DNA from: Clostridium sp. UBA1056
GTDB lineage: Bacteria > Bacillota > Clostridia > Clostridiales > Clostridiaceae
Length of the DNA stretch: 64,000 nt
Reading direction: 5' to 3'
NCBI GenBank assembly: GCA_002316385.1
Contig: DCDL01000050.1
Span: forward strand, 23,674 to 87,673
A program made the position numbers and the translations under genes. The notes under the pieces were generated by a model. That model was not told the DNA's origin and did no database searches. It saw nothing but the letters and a program-made list of their open reading frames with translations. Shown here in pieces: positions 41,242-49,646 of this stretch (position 1 is its first letter; every line of letters starts with the position of its first letter).

Positions 41242-42000
41242 TTAGTTTAATTTTCCATTGAAAAACATCCTTAGATTCTTAGCTATATATGTACATTTAT
41301 TAAGTTTACCTTCTTCTTTGTGTGGCAATATGTAAGTATCAAAATACTTGAAAAACTCGTATTGATCTTTAAAATTTGCTAATAAAGATTTAATTTCAGA
41401 ACTAACCCTAGTGTCTAAAACTTCTTCTATTAAATCAACTCTTAACTCATAATCAGCTTTTTCTTCATCTATTTCCACATCATATTCCACTTCTTCTACA
41501 ACTTCACTAAAGTGGACTTGTCCATCTACTGGCTTATTTCCTTGGCTATCTATTGGAATATATACTAACTCTGTTAATCCAGTTATTTTAAAAAAGCTAA
41601 AAGTACCATCTTGATTTTTTACACATTTTCTTTCTATTAGATTCATCTTCACATATTTATTTAACCTTGTGTTTAATGCTGATTTATCAATTAATAATAA
41701 GTTTTCATATTCTGCAAATAGAGCATCATATTTGACCCAAAAGAAATTATTATCTTCAGTATCTCTTATTGCTTTTGAACTATAACCAATTGTGTATATA
41801 AATCTTAATATTAAAATATCGTCACTATCTAGAATTAATCTATCAATTTTTTCTTTATTTATTTTCTTCTTAATTTCTTCATCAGTAGTTTTTTCTGCTC
41901 TTTGTGCTCTATTAAGCTTTTCTGATTCAAACTTAGATAATCCTTTCTTATTTAGCTCTGCTACTTTCTTTAAATTAAAATTAAGCATATATGGTAACAT
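41242..42000 (-). CDS. Winged-helix protein, possible replication initiator
   Basis: 252 residues. N-terminal basic helix (RAQRAEKTTDEEIKKKINKE), then a winged-helix-like region (DDILILRFIYTIGYSSKAIR, DKSALNTRLNKYVKMNLIER) and an acidic linker (EVVEEVEYDVEIDEEKAD) followed by a helical C-terminus (LLANFKDQYEFFKYFDTYIL). GGAGGAAATAATTC precedes the ATG. It lies between the shared palindromes and upstream of parM, a position typical of a plasmid replication or control protein. Specific family not recognised. Confidence 0.6.
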   Translation of the reverse strand: MLPYMLNFNLKKVAELNKKGLSKFESEKLNRAQRAEKTTDEEIKKKINKEKIDRLILDSDDILILRFIYTIGYSSKAIRDTEDNNFFWVKYDALFAEYENLLLIDKSALNTRLNKYVKMNLIERKCVKNQDGTFSFFKITGLTELVYIPIDSQGNKPVDGQVHFSEVVEEVEYDVEIDEEKADYELRVDLIEEVLDTRVSSEIKSLLANFKDQYEFFKYFDTYILPHKEEGKLNKCTYIAKNLRMFFNGKLN

Positions 42001-42053
42001 GAATTATTTCCTCCTAATTTTATTTATCAAATCTATAAACTTATATTATCATG

Positions 42054-42075
42054 CCTATTTCAATTTTGCAATAGG
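42054..42075. promoter_or_regulatory. Palindromic operator copy 2
   Basis: CCTATT-N10-AATAGG, perfect outer dyad, inner CAA/TTG, 54 bp upstream of the winged-helix gene start. It matches the copy 240 bp upstream of parM. Both are likely sites of one element-encoded regulator. Confidence 0.65.
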
Positions 42076-42110
42076 TTTGAGTAAAAAAATAGATGGATTT
42101 TCACTACCAC

Positions 42111-42377
42111 CTATTTGGCATAATAATTTTGATTTAAAGTATAAATATTTGTTACACCATTTACTGAGTTTTTAGTAAGTAAATCATTTCCCTCTAAAAC
42201 TCTTAAGTAATCTATAACATACTTTCTGTTGTTACACTTTATAAGCTTCATTATCTCAGTAACTGATATTTTAACTTCTCCAAACTCACTAACTTTGATT
42301 AAATTTAAGAATAAATTTATATGTACTGGCTTTAAATTCTCATTATCTAAAATTCTTGAATCAAATGTAATAGTCAT
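42111..42377 (-). CDS. Small winged-helix protein
   Basis: 88 residues: HINLFLNLIKVSEFGEVKIS, VTEIMKLIKCNNRKYVID, YLRVLEGNDLLTKNSVNGVT is a complete winged helix-turn-helix. AGGAGGAAATAGTA precedes the ATG. Directly upstream of the palindrome at 42054, so it is the best candidate for the regulator of that site. Confidence 0.7.
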   Translation of the reverse strand: MTITFDSRILDNENLKPVHINLFLNLIKVSEFGEVKISVTEIMKLIKCNNRKYVIDYLRVLEGNDLLTKNSVNGVTNIYTLNQNYYAK

Positions 42378-42717
42378 TACTATTTCCTCCTGATTAATTT
42401 CTATAGTGATATTATACTTTATTTGTTTGTTTTTTAAAAGTCGTAATGATTTATTCTACTACCATACAATAAAGAATAAAATAACATATGTTTATTTTAA
42501 ATATGTTTCTTCTAAGTATGTTTTTTATGTTCAACGACTGCTCCACTACCCGTAGTGAATTATTCTATCACCCCTAAAGAATCAATCCGCCACCTTTACT
42601 ATCTATTATCTATAAAAAAATGATAGCTAATTATAAGTATCTAAGATATAAAAAACCACAAGTAATAATACTAGTGGTCTTGTTCTATTCTATTTTCTAG
42701 TCCTTCATAATCTTCAC
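42378..42717. other. Intergenic region with a terminator
   Basis: 340 bp. It holds a terminator for the minus strand (ACCAC-T-AGTA/TACT-T-GTGGT, 42655-42678, then TTTTTTATA) and a small CACTAC-CC-GTAGTG palindrome near 42552-42565. No gene seen. Confidence 0.6.
42655..42678 (-). terminator. Intrinsic terminator after the Fic operon
   Basis: Stem with one mismatch and GGTTTTTTATA on the minus strand, after the antitoxin-like gene. Confidence 0.75.
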
Positions 42718-42891
42718 TCATTTGGCTAGTTTCTCCATAACCTCTTCATTTTCTTCAAAAATCTTATCCATTATCTCCATATCTTCTTTTAATTGTTGTT
42801 GTTTTAAGAACTCTATAAAGTCTATAACTTCATTTTGTCTTTTCTCACTCAAATCTTTTGCTAGTTCAGTAATTTTTTCTGACAAGTCCAT
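42718..42891 (-). CDS. DUF2281-like small helical protein, possible antitoxin of Fic
   Basis: 57 residues from ATG 42889-42891, chosen because GGGAGAGG lies at the right distance; the frame to 42912 has none. DLSEKITELAKDLSEKRQNE and VIDFIEFLKQQQLKED form two helices as in DUF2281 proteins, often in toxin-antitoxin pairs. It begins 2 nt after the Fic stop and is co-transcribed with it. Confidence 0.65.
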   Translation of the reverse strand: MDLSEKITELAKDLSEKRQNEVIDFIEFLKQQQLKEDMEIMDKIFEENEEVMEKLAK

Positions 42892-42893
42892 AC

Positions 42894-43619
42894 CTATACC
42901 TCTCCCAAACATTTTAATGTATTTACTAATAATTTATTTTTTTCTTCTAAAAAGTTTTGGCATTTTCTTAATATATTTTCTAACTCCTCATAATTTCCAC
43001 CCATTTGGCTCTCAGATAAGCTTTTCTTATATTCAATGTTATATTGTTCATCTATTGATATAAGGCTCTCATTTGATTCAATGCACTGTTTTAACATGAT
43101 GAACCTTCCAACTCTGCCGTTACCGTCTTGGAATGGGTGAATCTTCTCAAACTCACAATGGAATTTGACTATATCTTTATATTTTTTTTCTGCAGATTTC
43201 CACCAAATTAGAAGTTCGTCTATTTTCATATCAACTTCAGATGGTTTGCATAACTCTACAGGTGATCCAGTTATCATATTAGGTATCTTCTTCCAACACC
43301 CTGCCAAACCTCGTTCTTCATCTAAGCTATTCTTTTTTAAAATCTTATGAAATTCTAAAATTAATGTTTTTGTAATTTGATCCCCCAGAGTATCTACCAC
43401 GAAATCAAATAGCTTTAGTGAATTTATTGTTTCAAATACATCACGTATTGTATGAATACCCTCTATTATCCTATCTTTCAAACACTTTATTAATTCTTCT
43501 CTTGTAAATGTACTACCCTCGATTTTATTAGAGTGATAAAGAAATTCTATTTTTATTTCCTCATAAATAGAATTAGGGTATTTTTTTATTTCTTTTATTT
43601 CTTTTACAGTTAAATTCAT
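42894..43619 (-). CDS. Fic-domain protein (AMP-transferase), class II type
   Basis: 241 residues. The active motif HPFQDGNGRVGR (about residues 160-171) is complete, and the N-terminal inhibitory helix motif (S/T)-x3-E-(G/N) is present as SNKIEG (about 30-35), so it is self-inhibited as in class II Fic. Fic enzymes transfer AMP from ATP to a protein target. It is placed directly after the integrase of element A and followed by a DUF2281-like gene. It could serve as a toxin-antitoxin stability unit or a defence effector. Confidence 0.9.
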   Translation of the reverse strand: MNLTVKEIKEIKKYPNSIYEEIKIEFLYHSNKIEGSTFTREELIKCLKDRIIEGIHTIRDVFETINSLKLFDFVVDTLGDQITKTLILEFHKILKKNSLDEERGLAGCWKKIPNMITGSPVELCKPSEVDMKIDELLIWWKSAEKKYKDIVKFHCEFEKIHPFQDGNGRVGRFIMLKQCIESNESLISIDEQYNIEYKKSLSESQMGGNYEELENILRKCQNFLEEKNKLLVNTLKCLGEV

Positions 43620-43750
43620 ACTATTCCTCTATATACTTATAATACATATTTTTTTATATTGTAACATATCAAATCTCTTAAATGAAAATAATATAACAAC
43701 TTTATATTATTTTGTATTAGTTACCATTCCTCATTAATTTTATTGTATGT

Positions 43751-44752
43751 TTATCTCATGGTTTCTAGTGGAGAATAACTCATATATTTTTTTCTTAAAT
43801 CCTCATCTTGTAAATCCAAATATGCCTTTTCTGTCACTGATACACTGCTATGACCTAATATTTTTGATAAAACAAAAATAGAACCCCCATTAAGTAAAAA
43901 TCTTCTACTAAAATTATTTCTTAATCCATGTGGTGTAATGCTTTTATTTATTTTTGCTCTAGCTAAATACCCCCTAAAGTTTCTTTCAAAATTTCCTTGT
44001 TCTATTTTTCTATTAGTTCTTTGAGTTGGAAATAATAAATCACTTTCTTGCATTACATCTTTAAACTTAATCCACCTTTGTAATAGCTTCTGCATTTCAT
44101 AGCTAAAGAAAACTACTCTATCTTTTCTGCCTTTGGTTATATCTCCATCAAGAAATATTGTACATCTAAACAAATCTATATTTTCAAGTTTTAATTCTAA
44201 GGTTTCTCCTAATCTCATTCCAGTATCAAAAATTAAATTAATAATTGTAAAATCTCTAAATTCGTGAAACTTTGATAAATCTAAAACTTTAATTAACTTT
44301 TTATACTCTTCATCTGTTAACTGTTCCTTTGGTCGTCTTGTTACTTTTAAAGATTTTATAGAGTGAATATTAGTCTTTTTTACTAAATTGTTTTCTTCTG
44401 CATATGTGAAAAAAGCTTTAATATTTCTTAGATATCCATTGATAGTAACATCTGATATTTCTTTACCTACATCATGTCTTTTATCTAAATTTGCTTTTTG
44501 TATTCCAGCTTCACTAGATGCAAAACTATACTTTCCTCTATCTTTAGTAAAAGCTAAATAATCTTCTACTATCTTTTTATTAACTTTTTTTATATCTGTT
44601 ATTTCTAATTCTTCTTCAAGATATTTTGCAAAAAGCATCAAAGTTTGATGATAAGATTTTATAGTTTTTAATCTCAAATTTTTATAATTGCAATACTCTA
44701 AATATTCTACAATTATACTATTAATAGTTTTTGTTTTAATAATTTTGGGCAT
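43751..44752 (-). CDS. Tyrosine recombinase (integrase) of element A
   Basis: 333 residues. Core-binding SAM-like domain (YCNYKNLRLKTIKSYHQTLM, FAKYLEEELEI), then the catalytic domain with DTGMRLGETLEL (Arg I), HGLRNNFSRR (His-x-x-Arg), LGHSSVSVTEKAYL (Gly-His, Tyr). It starts 147 bp from the attachment repeat at 44899 and its mRNA leader folds over the ribosome binding site. Its resemblance to the integrase at 12916 shows the two elements use the same target, the 3' end of spo0A. Confidence 0.95.
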   Translation of the reverse strand: MPKIIKTKTINSIIVEYLEYCNYKNLRLKTIKSYHQTLMLFAKYLEEELEITDIKKVNKKIVEDYLAFTKDRGKYSFASSEAGIQKANLDKRHDVGKEISDVTINGYLRNIKAFFTYAEENNLVKKTNIHSIKSLKVTRRPKEQLTDEEYKKLIKVLDLSKFHEFRDFTIINLIFDTGMRLGETLELKLENIDLFRCTIFLDGDITKGRKDRVVFFSYEMQKLLQRWIKFKDVMQESDLLFPTQRTNRKIEQGNFERNFRGYLARAKINKSITPHGLRNNFSRRFLLNGGSIFVLSKILGHSSVSVTEKAYLDLQDEDLRKKYMSYSPLETMR

Positions 44753-44757
44753 AAAAA

Positions 44758-44801
44758 ATCACTCCTAATCATAAATTGCCAACCTATGAATTAGAAGTGA
44801 T
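44758..44801 (-). promoter_or_regulatory. Hairpin masking the integrase A ribosome binding site
   Basis: On the minus strand ATCACTTCTAATTCATA (44785-44801) pairs with TATGATTAGGAGTGAT (44758-44773), which contains the AGGAG site before ATG. The stem differs in sequence from the one at 13921 but covers the same part of the leader. Confidence 0.65.
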
Positions 44802-44898
44802 ATATATTGTATATTTATTGGTTTGAAAACTCCCTTTTCATACCCCCATAATTGATGTTGGTTGGTATAGGATTTTTCAACTTTGGCTCTATCACTAG

Positions 44899-44944
44899 TC
44901 TAGCCCACTTTATTTTTAAGTCTTAATTTATCTGCTACCATTGC
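44899..44944. repeat. Attachment site at the 3' end of spo0A (right junction of element A)
   Basis: 46 bp identical to 14066-14111, covering the TAG stop and the last 14 codons of spo0A. Integration in this stretch leaves the reading frame intact because the element supplies the same coding end. Confidence 0.92.
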
Positions 44945-45730
44945 TATGAATTCACTATTAGTTGGTTTTCCTTTTTCATTGTGAATGGTATATCCAAATA
45001 ACTTATTAATAGTATCAACTTGTCCCCTACTCCAAGCTACTTCAATAGCATGTCTTATTGCTCTTTCTACTCTGCTAGCTGTAGTATTATATTTTTTAGC
45101 TATAGCTGGATATAATTCTTTAGTTACTGCTGATAATAATTCGATATCATTTACAACTAAAGTTATAGCCTCTCTTAAATACATGTATCCTTTAATATGT
45201 GCAGGTACACCTATTTCATGAATTATGTTTGTAATTTCTGATTCTAAATCCATAGCTCCATTATTTGACTTTGGTTTAACATCCATCATTGATGAAGATG
45301 AATTAGTATTGGGAACTGACGTCTTTCTAACTGCATCACTTGGTATAGAACTATTGAACATATCTCTAATTCTATTAGATAGCACATCCATATCAAAAGG
45401 TTTGACTACATAGTAATCTGCTCCTAAAGATATCGCTCTTTGAGTTATTTTGTCTTGCCCTACTGCTGATAATATGATTATTCTTGGCATAGGATCTAAA
45501 TTCATTGTATTTAGTCTTTCAAGAACTCCTAATCCATCTAAATGTGGCATTATAATATCTAAAACTACTAAATCTGGATTGGTTCGTTCAATAAGTTCTA
45601 AAACCTCTATTCCGTCCTTTGCTACACCAACTACGTTGATATCTTTTTGACTTAAAAAATAATCACTTAAAATATTGCAAAACTCCTTATTATCATCTGC
45701 AATTAGCACATTAATGCTTCTTTGCTCCAT
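44900..45730 (-). CDS. spo0A: Sporulation master regulator Spo0A
   Basis: 276 residues. N-terminal receiver: VLIADDN (acidic pocket), LVVLDIIMPHLDG (phospho-Asp near residue 58), IILSA (Thr/Ser position), YYVVKPFD (Lys). Linker rich in Ser/Asn, then the Spo0A_C DNA-binding domain (about 160-276) with ITNIIHEIGVPAHIKGYMYL, TASRVERAIRHAIEVAWSRG and TNSEFIAMVADKLRLKNKVG, the last residues lying in the attachment repeat. Phosphorylated Spo0A binds 0A boxes to start sporulation, and in clostridia often solventogenesis or toxin production. A 0A box lies 49 bp upstream. Intact in spite of the insertion. Confidence 0.98.
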   Translation of the reverse strand: MEQRSINVLIADDNKEFCNILSDYFLSQKDINVVGVAKDGIEVLELIERTNPDLVVLDIIMPHLDGLGVLERLNTMNLDPMPRIIILSAVGQDKITQRAISLGADYYVVKPFDMDVLSNRIRDMFNSSIPSDAVRKTSVPNTNSSSSMMDVKPKSNNGAMDLESEITNIIHEIGVPAHIKGYMYLREAITLVVNDIELLSAVTKELYPAIAKKYNTTASRVERAIRHAIEVAWSRGQVDTINKLFGYTIHNEKGKPTNSEFIAMVADKLRLKNKVG

Positions 45731-45778
45731 TCTATAACTCCCCTTCTTGTAATATTTTCCATATTATGAATATATAAT

Positions 45779-45785
45779 TTCGACA
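45779..45785 (-). promoter_or_regulatory. 0A box upstream of spo0A
   Basis: TGTCGAA on the minus strand, exact match to the Spo0A-P binding consensus, 49 bp upstream of the spo0A start; predicts autoregulation. Confidence 0.65.
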
Positions 45786-45883
45786 AAAGTACTAAAACTC
45801 CTTCTACTATCTAAAAAAAAATGATTTTTTTTAAAATTCACTCTTTTATTTTATTATAACATTATTTTACGTCAAATAAAAAT

Positions 45884-45911
45884 AACCTATTATAATTTTA
45901 TATAATAGGTT
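45884..45911 (-). terminator. Intrinsic terminator after spoIVB
   Basis: AACCTATTATA/TATAATAGGTT stem then ATTTTTATTT on the minus strand. It separates spoIVB from spo0A transcription. Confidence 0.8.
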
Positions 45912-46091
45912 TTATAAATTAATGTATTAACACTATTCCTATAACTTTATTCTATTCCAGCTTATTTTCTAATGCGTTTATTACACTTTAAGTATATTTT
46001 CCATATAAGATTTAAAATTCATTTTAATTAATAGGACTAATAACTAATTTAGTTAAACTTAATTATTCCTATTACACAGTACACAATATAT

Positions 46092-47243
46092 TTATTTTCT
46101 AATATCTATTTCATTTATCATCCAATCCATGTATATACCATATCCTGTATCCGGTTTATTTACAAGAACATGAGTTACTGCACCTACTATTTTATTATCT
46201 TGAATTATAGGGCTACCACTCATTCCTTGAATAATGCCACCAGTTTTATCTAGACATATTGGATCAACAACTCTTATTACCATACTCTTTCCATCTGGTT
46301 CATTTTGATTTAATAATTTCTCTATAACTATATCAAATAATTGAGGTTCTTCTCCATCTATAGTTGTAAGGATTTGTGCTTTTCCTATCTTAACCTCATC
46401 TTTAAATCCTACTTTCATTGGCTTGTTGAAATTATTACATATTAAATTATCGTTACCCTCACCAAAAACTCCTACTGGGGTATTTAAATTAATCTTTCCT
46501 AAAATTTCATTACTATCTGTGAAAATTCCTCTAAGTTCTCCTGGGCTACCTTTAGCTCCCTTTCGAACTGAAACAATATTAGAATTTACAATTTCACCTT
46601 TTCCAACAGTCATAATAGAATTAGTATCTACGTCCGTTATAGGATGTCCTAATGCTCCAAATTTTCCACTTTCCTTGTGATAAAAAGTTAAGGTTCCAAC
46701 ACCTGCTACAGAATCTCTAACCCATAGTCCTATTTTATAGTTTTCATCCTTTTTACTAATTACTGGATTAACTATAAAATTCATCTCTTCTCCTTTTCTG
46801 TCTACTGTAACTTTAATTTTTTCTCCCTTACTTCTATTTACGTAGGTAGCTATATCCTCTGCACTTTTTATAGTTTCATTATTAATCCTTATAACACTAT
46901 CTCCTATAGCTATTCCTGCAACAGCAGCGGGACTTTGAACTTTATTGCCATCTACTTCAATATCTGATAGAGCAATGACAAGAGCTCCCTTTGTGTTAAT
47001 TTTTATCCCTAAAGGTTTTCCTCCTGGATAAACCATAATATCGGAGGTTTTAGCATAATTAACTTTTTCTAGACTAGTAGCTTCTGAAAAATTCAACTTA
47101 TAGTCCATAGCACTTGAATAATTATTTATTGAAGGCACTGCTTCATCAGAATATCTATTTATTATATAATTATAGCAATTTATAGATATTAATATGAAGA
47201 TTGTAGTAAATATTAAGGATAAAATATTACTAAATTTTTTCAT
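46092..47243 (-). CDS. spoIVB: SpoIVB, forespore-secreted serine peptidase
   Basis: 383 residues. N-terminal membrane segment (ILSLIFTTIFILISINCYNY), a PDZ domain (about 95-180; VAGIAIGDSVIRINNETI) and a S55 peptidase domain whose catalytic Ser lies in IIQGMSGSPIIQDNKIVG (near residue 345). His and Asp lie in the GKFGALGHPITDVDT stretch. SpoIVB is exported from the forespore and cleaves SpoIVFA to activate pro-sigma-K processing in Bacillus. It sits upstream of spo0A as in nearly all clostridia. Confidence 0.97.
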   Translation of the reverse strand: MKKFSNILSLIFTTIFILISINCYNYIINRYSDEAVPSINNYSSAMDYKLNFSEATSLEKVNYAKTSDIMVYPGGKPLGIKINTKGALVIALSDIEVDGNKVQSPAAVAGIAIGDSVIRINNETIKSAEDIATYVNRSKGEKIKVTVDRKGEEMNFIVNPVISKKDENYKIGLWVRDSVAGVGTLTFYHKESGKFGALGHPITDVDTNSIMTVGKGEIVNSNIVSVRKGAKGSPGELRGIFTDSNEILGKINLNTPVGVFGEGNDNLICNNFNKPMKVGFKDEVKIGKAQILTTIDGEEPQLFDIVIEKLLNQNEPDGKSMVIRVVDPICLDKTGGIIQGMSGSPIIQDNKIVGAVTHVLVNKPDTGYGIYMDWMINEIDIRK

Positions 47244-47370
47244 AATGCTTTACCTCCTGTGAAGAATGTTTAACTTTAATTTTCCCCCATGAAAAATTTT
47301 TATGTTAGAGTTCTTTTTCTTTTAAAGCCAAAAAGATTTCTTACTTGAATTTTTTAGAACATAAAAATAA

Positions 47371-47408
47371 AACACTATAAACTAAAGCTACACTTAGTTT
47401 ATAGTGTT
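47371..47408 (-). terminator. Intrinsic terminator after recN
   Basis: AACACTATAAACTAA/TTAGTTTATAGTGTT long stem then TTATTTTTATG on the minus strand. Confidence 0.85.
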
Positions 47409-47482
47409 GAACATTTTTATATTATATATTCATAATTAAATTTTTATTTTTTTATTTTTTCTTGAAAATCTAAGGATATTTT

Positions 47483-49180
47483 TTAGCTTCTTAATTCATC
47501 TTTTATCTCTTTCGCTTTTGAAATCATCTCTCTTGCATTTTCAATAGTTATAGCTGTAACTTCGCTACCACCAATTATTCTAGCTACTTCCTGCTCTACC
47601 TCGTCATCTTTTAGTTTCTTAACCTTTGTAAAGGTAGTTACCTCATTACTGTTTTTTTCAATTAAATAATTAGCATCTGCTAAAGCTGCAATTTGAGGTA
47701 AGTGAGTTATACAAAATACCTGGTGATTTTCAGAAATAAGTACCATCTTTTCTCCAACCCTTTGTGCTATTCTTCCACTTATACCTGTGTCTACCTCGTC
47801 AAATATTACAGATGGTATTTGATCTTTATCTACAAAAACAGTTTTAAGAGCCAACATAATTCTTGATAGCTCTCCTCCTGAAACAACTTCTTCTAATGGC
47901 TGTAGTGGCTGTCCAGGATTTGTTGATATATTAAATTGTATTTTATCTCTTCCTTTAGAATTAAGACTATCAGTGTATGCTACATCTATTTTAAAGTTAC
48001 TTTTTTCAAGTCCTACATAGTCTAATTCTTTTTTTATTTCTTTCTCTAGCAATTCACTTATACTCAATCTTGCATTGTGTAAATTCTGAGATATTTCTAT
48101 TAATTTTTCATACAATTTCTTCTTCTCATCTAATAATGCCTCTATAATTTCTCCACTATTTATTAGCTCATAATATTGTTCTTCTATAGAATTTTTATAA
48201 GCTATTACATCATCTAAAGTAGGACCATACTTCTTCTTACAGGCAGATAATTGATACATTCTAGAATTTATAAATTCCAATTCTCCTATATCATAGTCTG
48301 CATTATCTTTTAAGTTACTAATGGTTCTAGTATTATCCTCAATTAAATAATATGATTCCTCTAAAGAATCCACTATTGGTTTAACTTCTTCATGATGAGC
48401 TTCTATGGATTTCAGCTCTCTAATAACATAAATTAAAGAGTCTGTAATGGAAATCCTACTTTCGTCATTTTCCTTAAGTAGAATATAGCTTTTTTCCAAA
48501 GCTTTTTTTATTTTTTCTCCATTTGATAACATATTAAATTTCTTTGATAATTCTTCATCTTCGCCAATCTTAGGCTTTATACTGCCAATTTCATCTATTT
48601 GGAATTTAAGAAAATCTATCTTTTTTTCTCGCTCTCCATCATTACCTTGAAGTCTATTTATCTTTTCTTCTACTTCAATATATTTTAGATAATAATTTTC
48701 ATATTCTTTAAGCTTATCCACTAATAAATCCTGTCCAAAGGAGTCTATATAATTTATATGCTTTGAACTATCTAATAAATTTTGATTTTCATGTTGGCCA
48801 TGGATATCAATTAGAGTTTCACTAACATGCTTTATCTTAGAAAGAAGTAAAGATTTATTATTTACCTTCGCTACAGTTTTACCAGAGTGAAAACTTTCTC
48901 TACTTAGTATTACTATTCCTTCATCATTTATATCTAACTCTTTTAAAATATCCCTAGTTCTTTGATTTTCAATGGAAAAAACTGCTTCCACAACAGTTTT
49001 ATCTTCTCCCACTCTTATTAAGTTCTTATTAAATTTACCTCCAAGAACAAAGCTTATGGCATCAATTAATATAGATTTCCCTGCTCCTGTTTCTCCTGAT
49101 AAAACATTAAATCCAGTAGAAAAATCTATAGATAATTTTTCTATAAGAGCAAAGTTCATAATATTAAGTTGTAAAAGCAT
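47483..49180 (-). CDS. recN: DNA repair ATPase RecN
   Basis: 565 residues, SMC-like. Walker A GETGAGKSILIDAISFV (residues 29-45), long coiled coils from 150 to 380, ABC signature EEVVSGGELSRIMLALK (about 438) and Walker B SVIFDEVDTGISGR (about 467), then VFCITHLPQIAALADAN. RecN organises DNA ends at double-strand breaks. Shares the operon argR-recN with the usual clostridial order. Confidence 0.97.
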   Translation of the reverse strand: MLLQLNIMNFALIEKLSIDFSTGFNVLSGETGAGKSILIDAISFVLGGKFNKNLIRVGEDKTVVEAVFSIENQRTRDILKELDINDEGIVILSRESFHSGKTVAKVNNKSLLLSKIKHVSETLIDIHGQHENQNLLDSSKHINYIDSFGQDLLVDKLKEYENYYLKYIEVEEKINRLQGNDGEREKKIDFLKFQIDEIGSIKPKIGEDEELSKKFNMLSNGEKIKKALEKSYILLKENDESRISITDSLIYVIRELKSIEAHHEEVKPIVDSLEESYYLIEDNTRTISNLKDNADYDIGELEFINSRMYQLSACKKKYGPTLDDVIAYKNSIEEQYYELINSGEIIEALLDEKKKLYEKLIEISQNLHNARLSISELLEKEIKKELDYVGLEKSNFKIDVAYTDSLNSKGRDKIQFNISTNPGQPLQPLEEVVSGGELSRIMLALKTVFVDKDQIPSVIFDEVDTGISGRIAQRVGEKMVLISENHQVFCITHLPQIAALADANYLIEKNSNEVTTFTKVKKLKDDEVEQEVARIIGGSEVTAITIENAREMISKAKEIKDELRS

Positions 49181-49196
49181 TTATACCATTCCTCGT

Positions 49197-49646
49197 TTAC
49201 TTTATTAATTTTTCTATTTCTAATTTAAGCTCCTCAGCTTTTTCATCTGTTCTTACTAAGATAAATATAGTATTATCTCCAGCTATTGTTCCAGCTATAC
49301 CCTCTAAATTAAATGAATCAATAGCCTCTGCAGCTACTGCAGCTGATGCTGTGATTGTCTTTACTACTAAAATTTTATCTACTCTTTCAACGGATATAGC
49401 CGTATTAGAAAATATGTATGACAGTGCACTAATAGTTGAGTTATTGTTGGTACTTACTTGCGCATATTTATATTTTCCTGTATGCGACAAAGTCTTTATT
49501 AAGTTTAACTCCTTTATATCCCTAGATACAGTCGCTTGGGTTACATTTATATTTCTAGCTCTTAATCTATCTGCTAAATCATCTTGAGTTTCAATATCTT
49601 CATTTTTTATTATCTCCAATATTATACTATGGCGATTTTCTTTCAT
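49197..49646 (-). CDS. argR: Arginine repressor ArgR
   Basis: 149 residues from ATG 49644-49646 (GAGGAGAAAATTG upstream). Winged-helix DNA-binding N-terminus (KNEDIETQDDLADRLRARNI, NVTQATVSRDIKELNL) and C-terminal hexamerisation/arginine-binding domain (about 80-149, with EAIDSFNLEGIAGTIAGDNT, the GDD-like segment seen as AGDNT). It represses arginine biosynthesis genes in the presence of arginine. The start overlaps nadK by 20 nt. Confidence 0.97.
   Translation of the reverse strand: MKENRHSIILEIIKNEDIETQDDLADRLRARNINVTQATVSRDIKELNLIKTLSHTGKYKYAQVSTNNNSTISALSYIFSNTAISVERVDKILVVKTITASAAVAAEAIDSFNLEGIAGTIAGDNTIFILVRTDEKAEELKLEIEKLIK

Larger units (their letters stand above)
45731..46091. other. 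spoIVB-spo0A intergenic region
   Basis: 361 bp containing the spoIVB terminator (45884-45911) and the spo0A promoter area with a 0A box at 45779. AT-rich; no gene. Confidence 0.7.
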
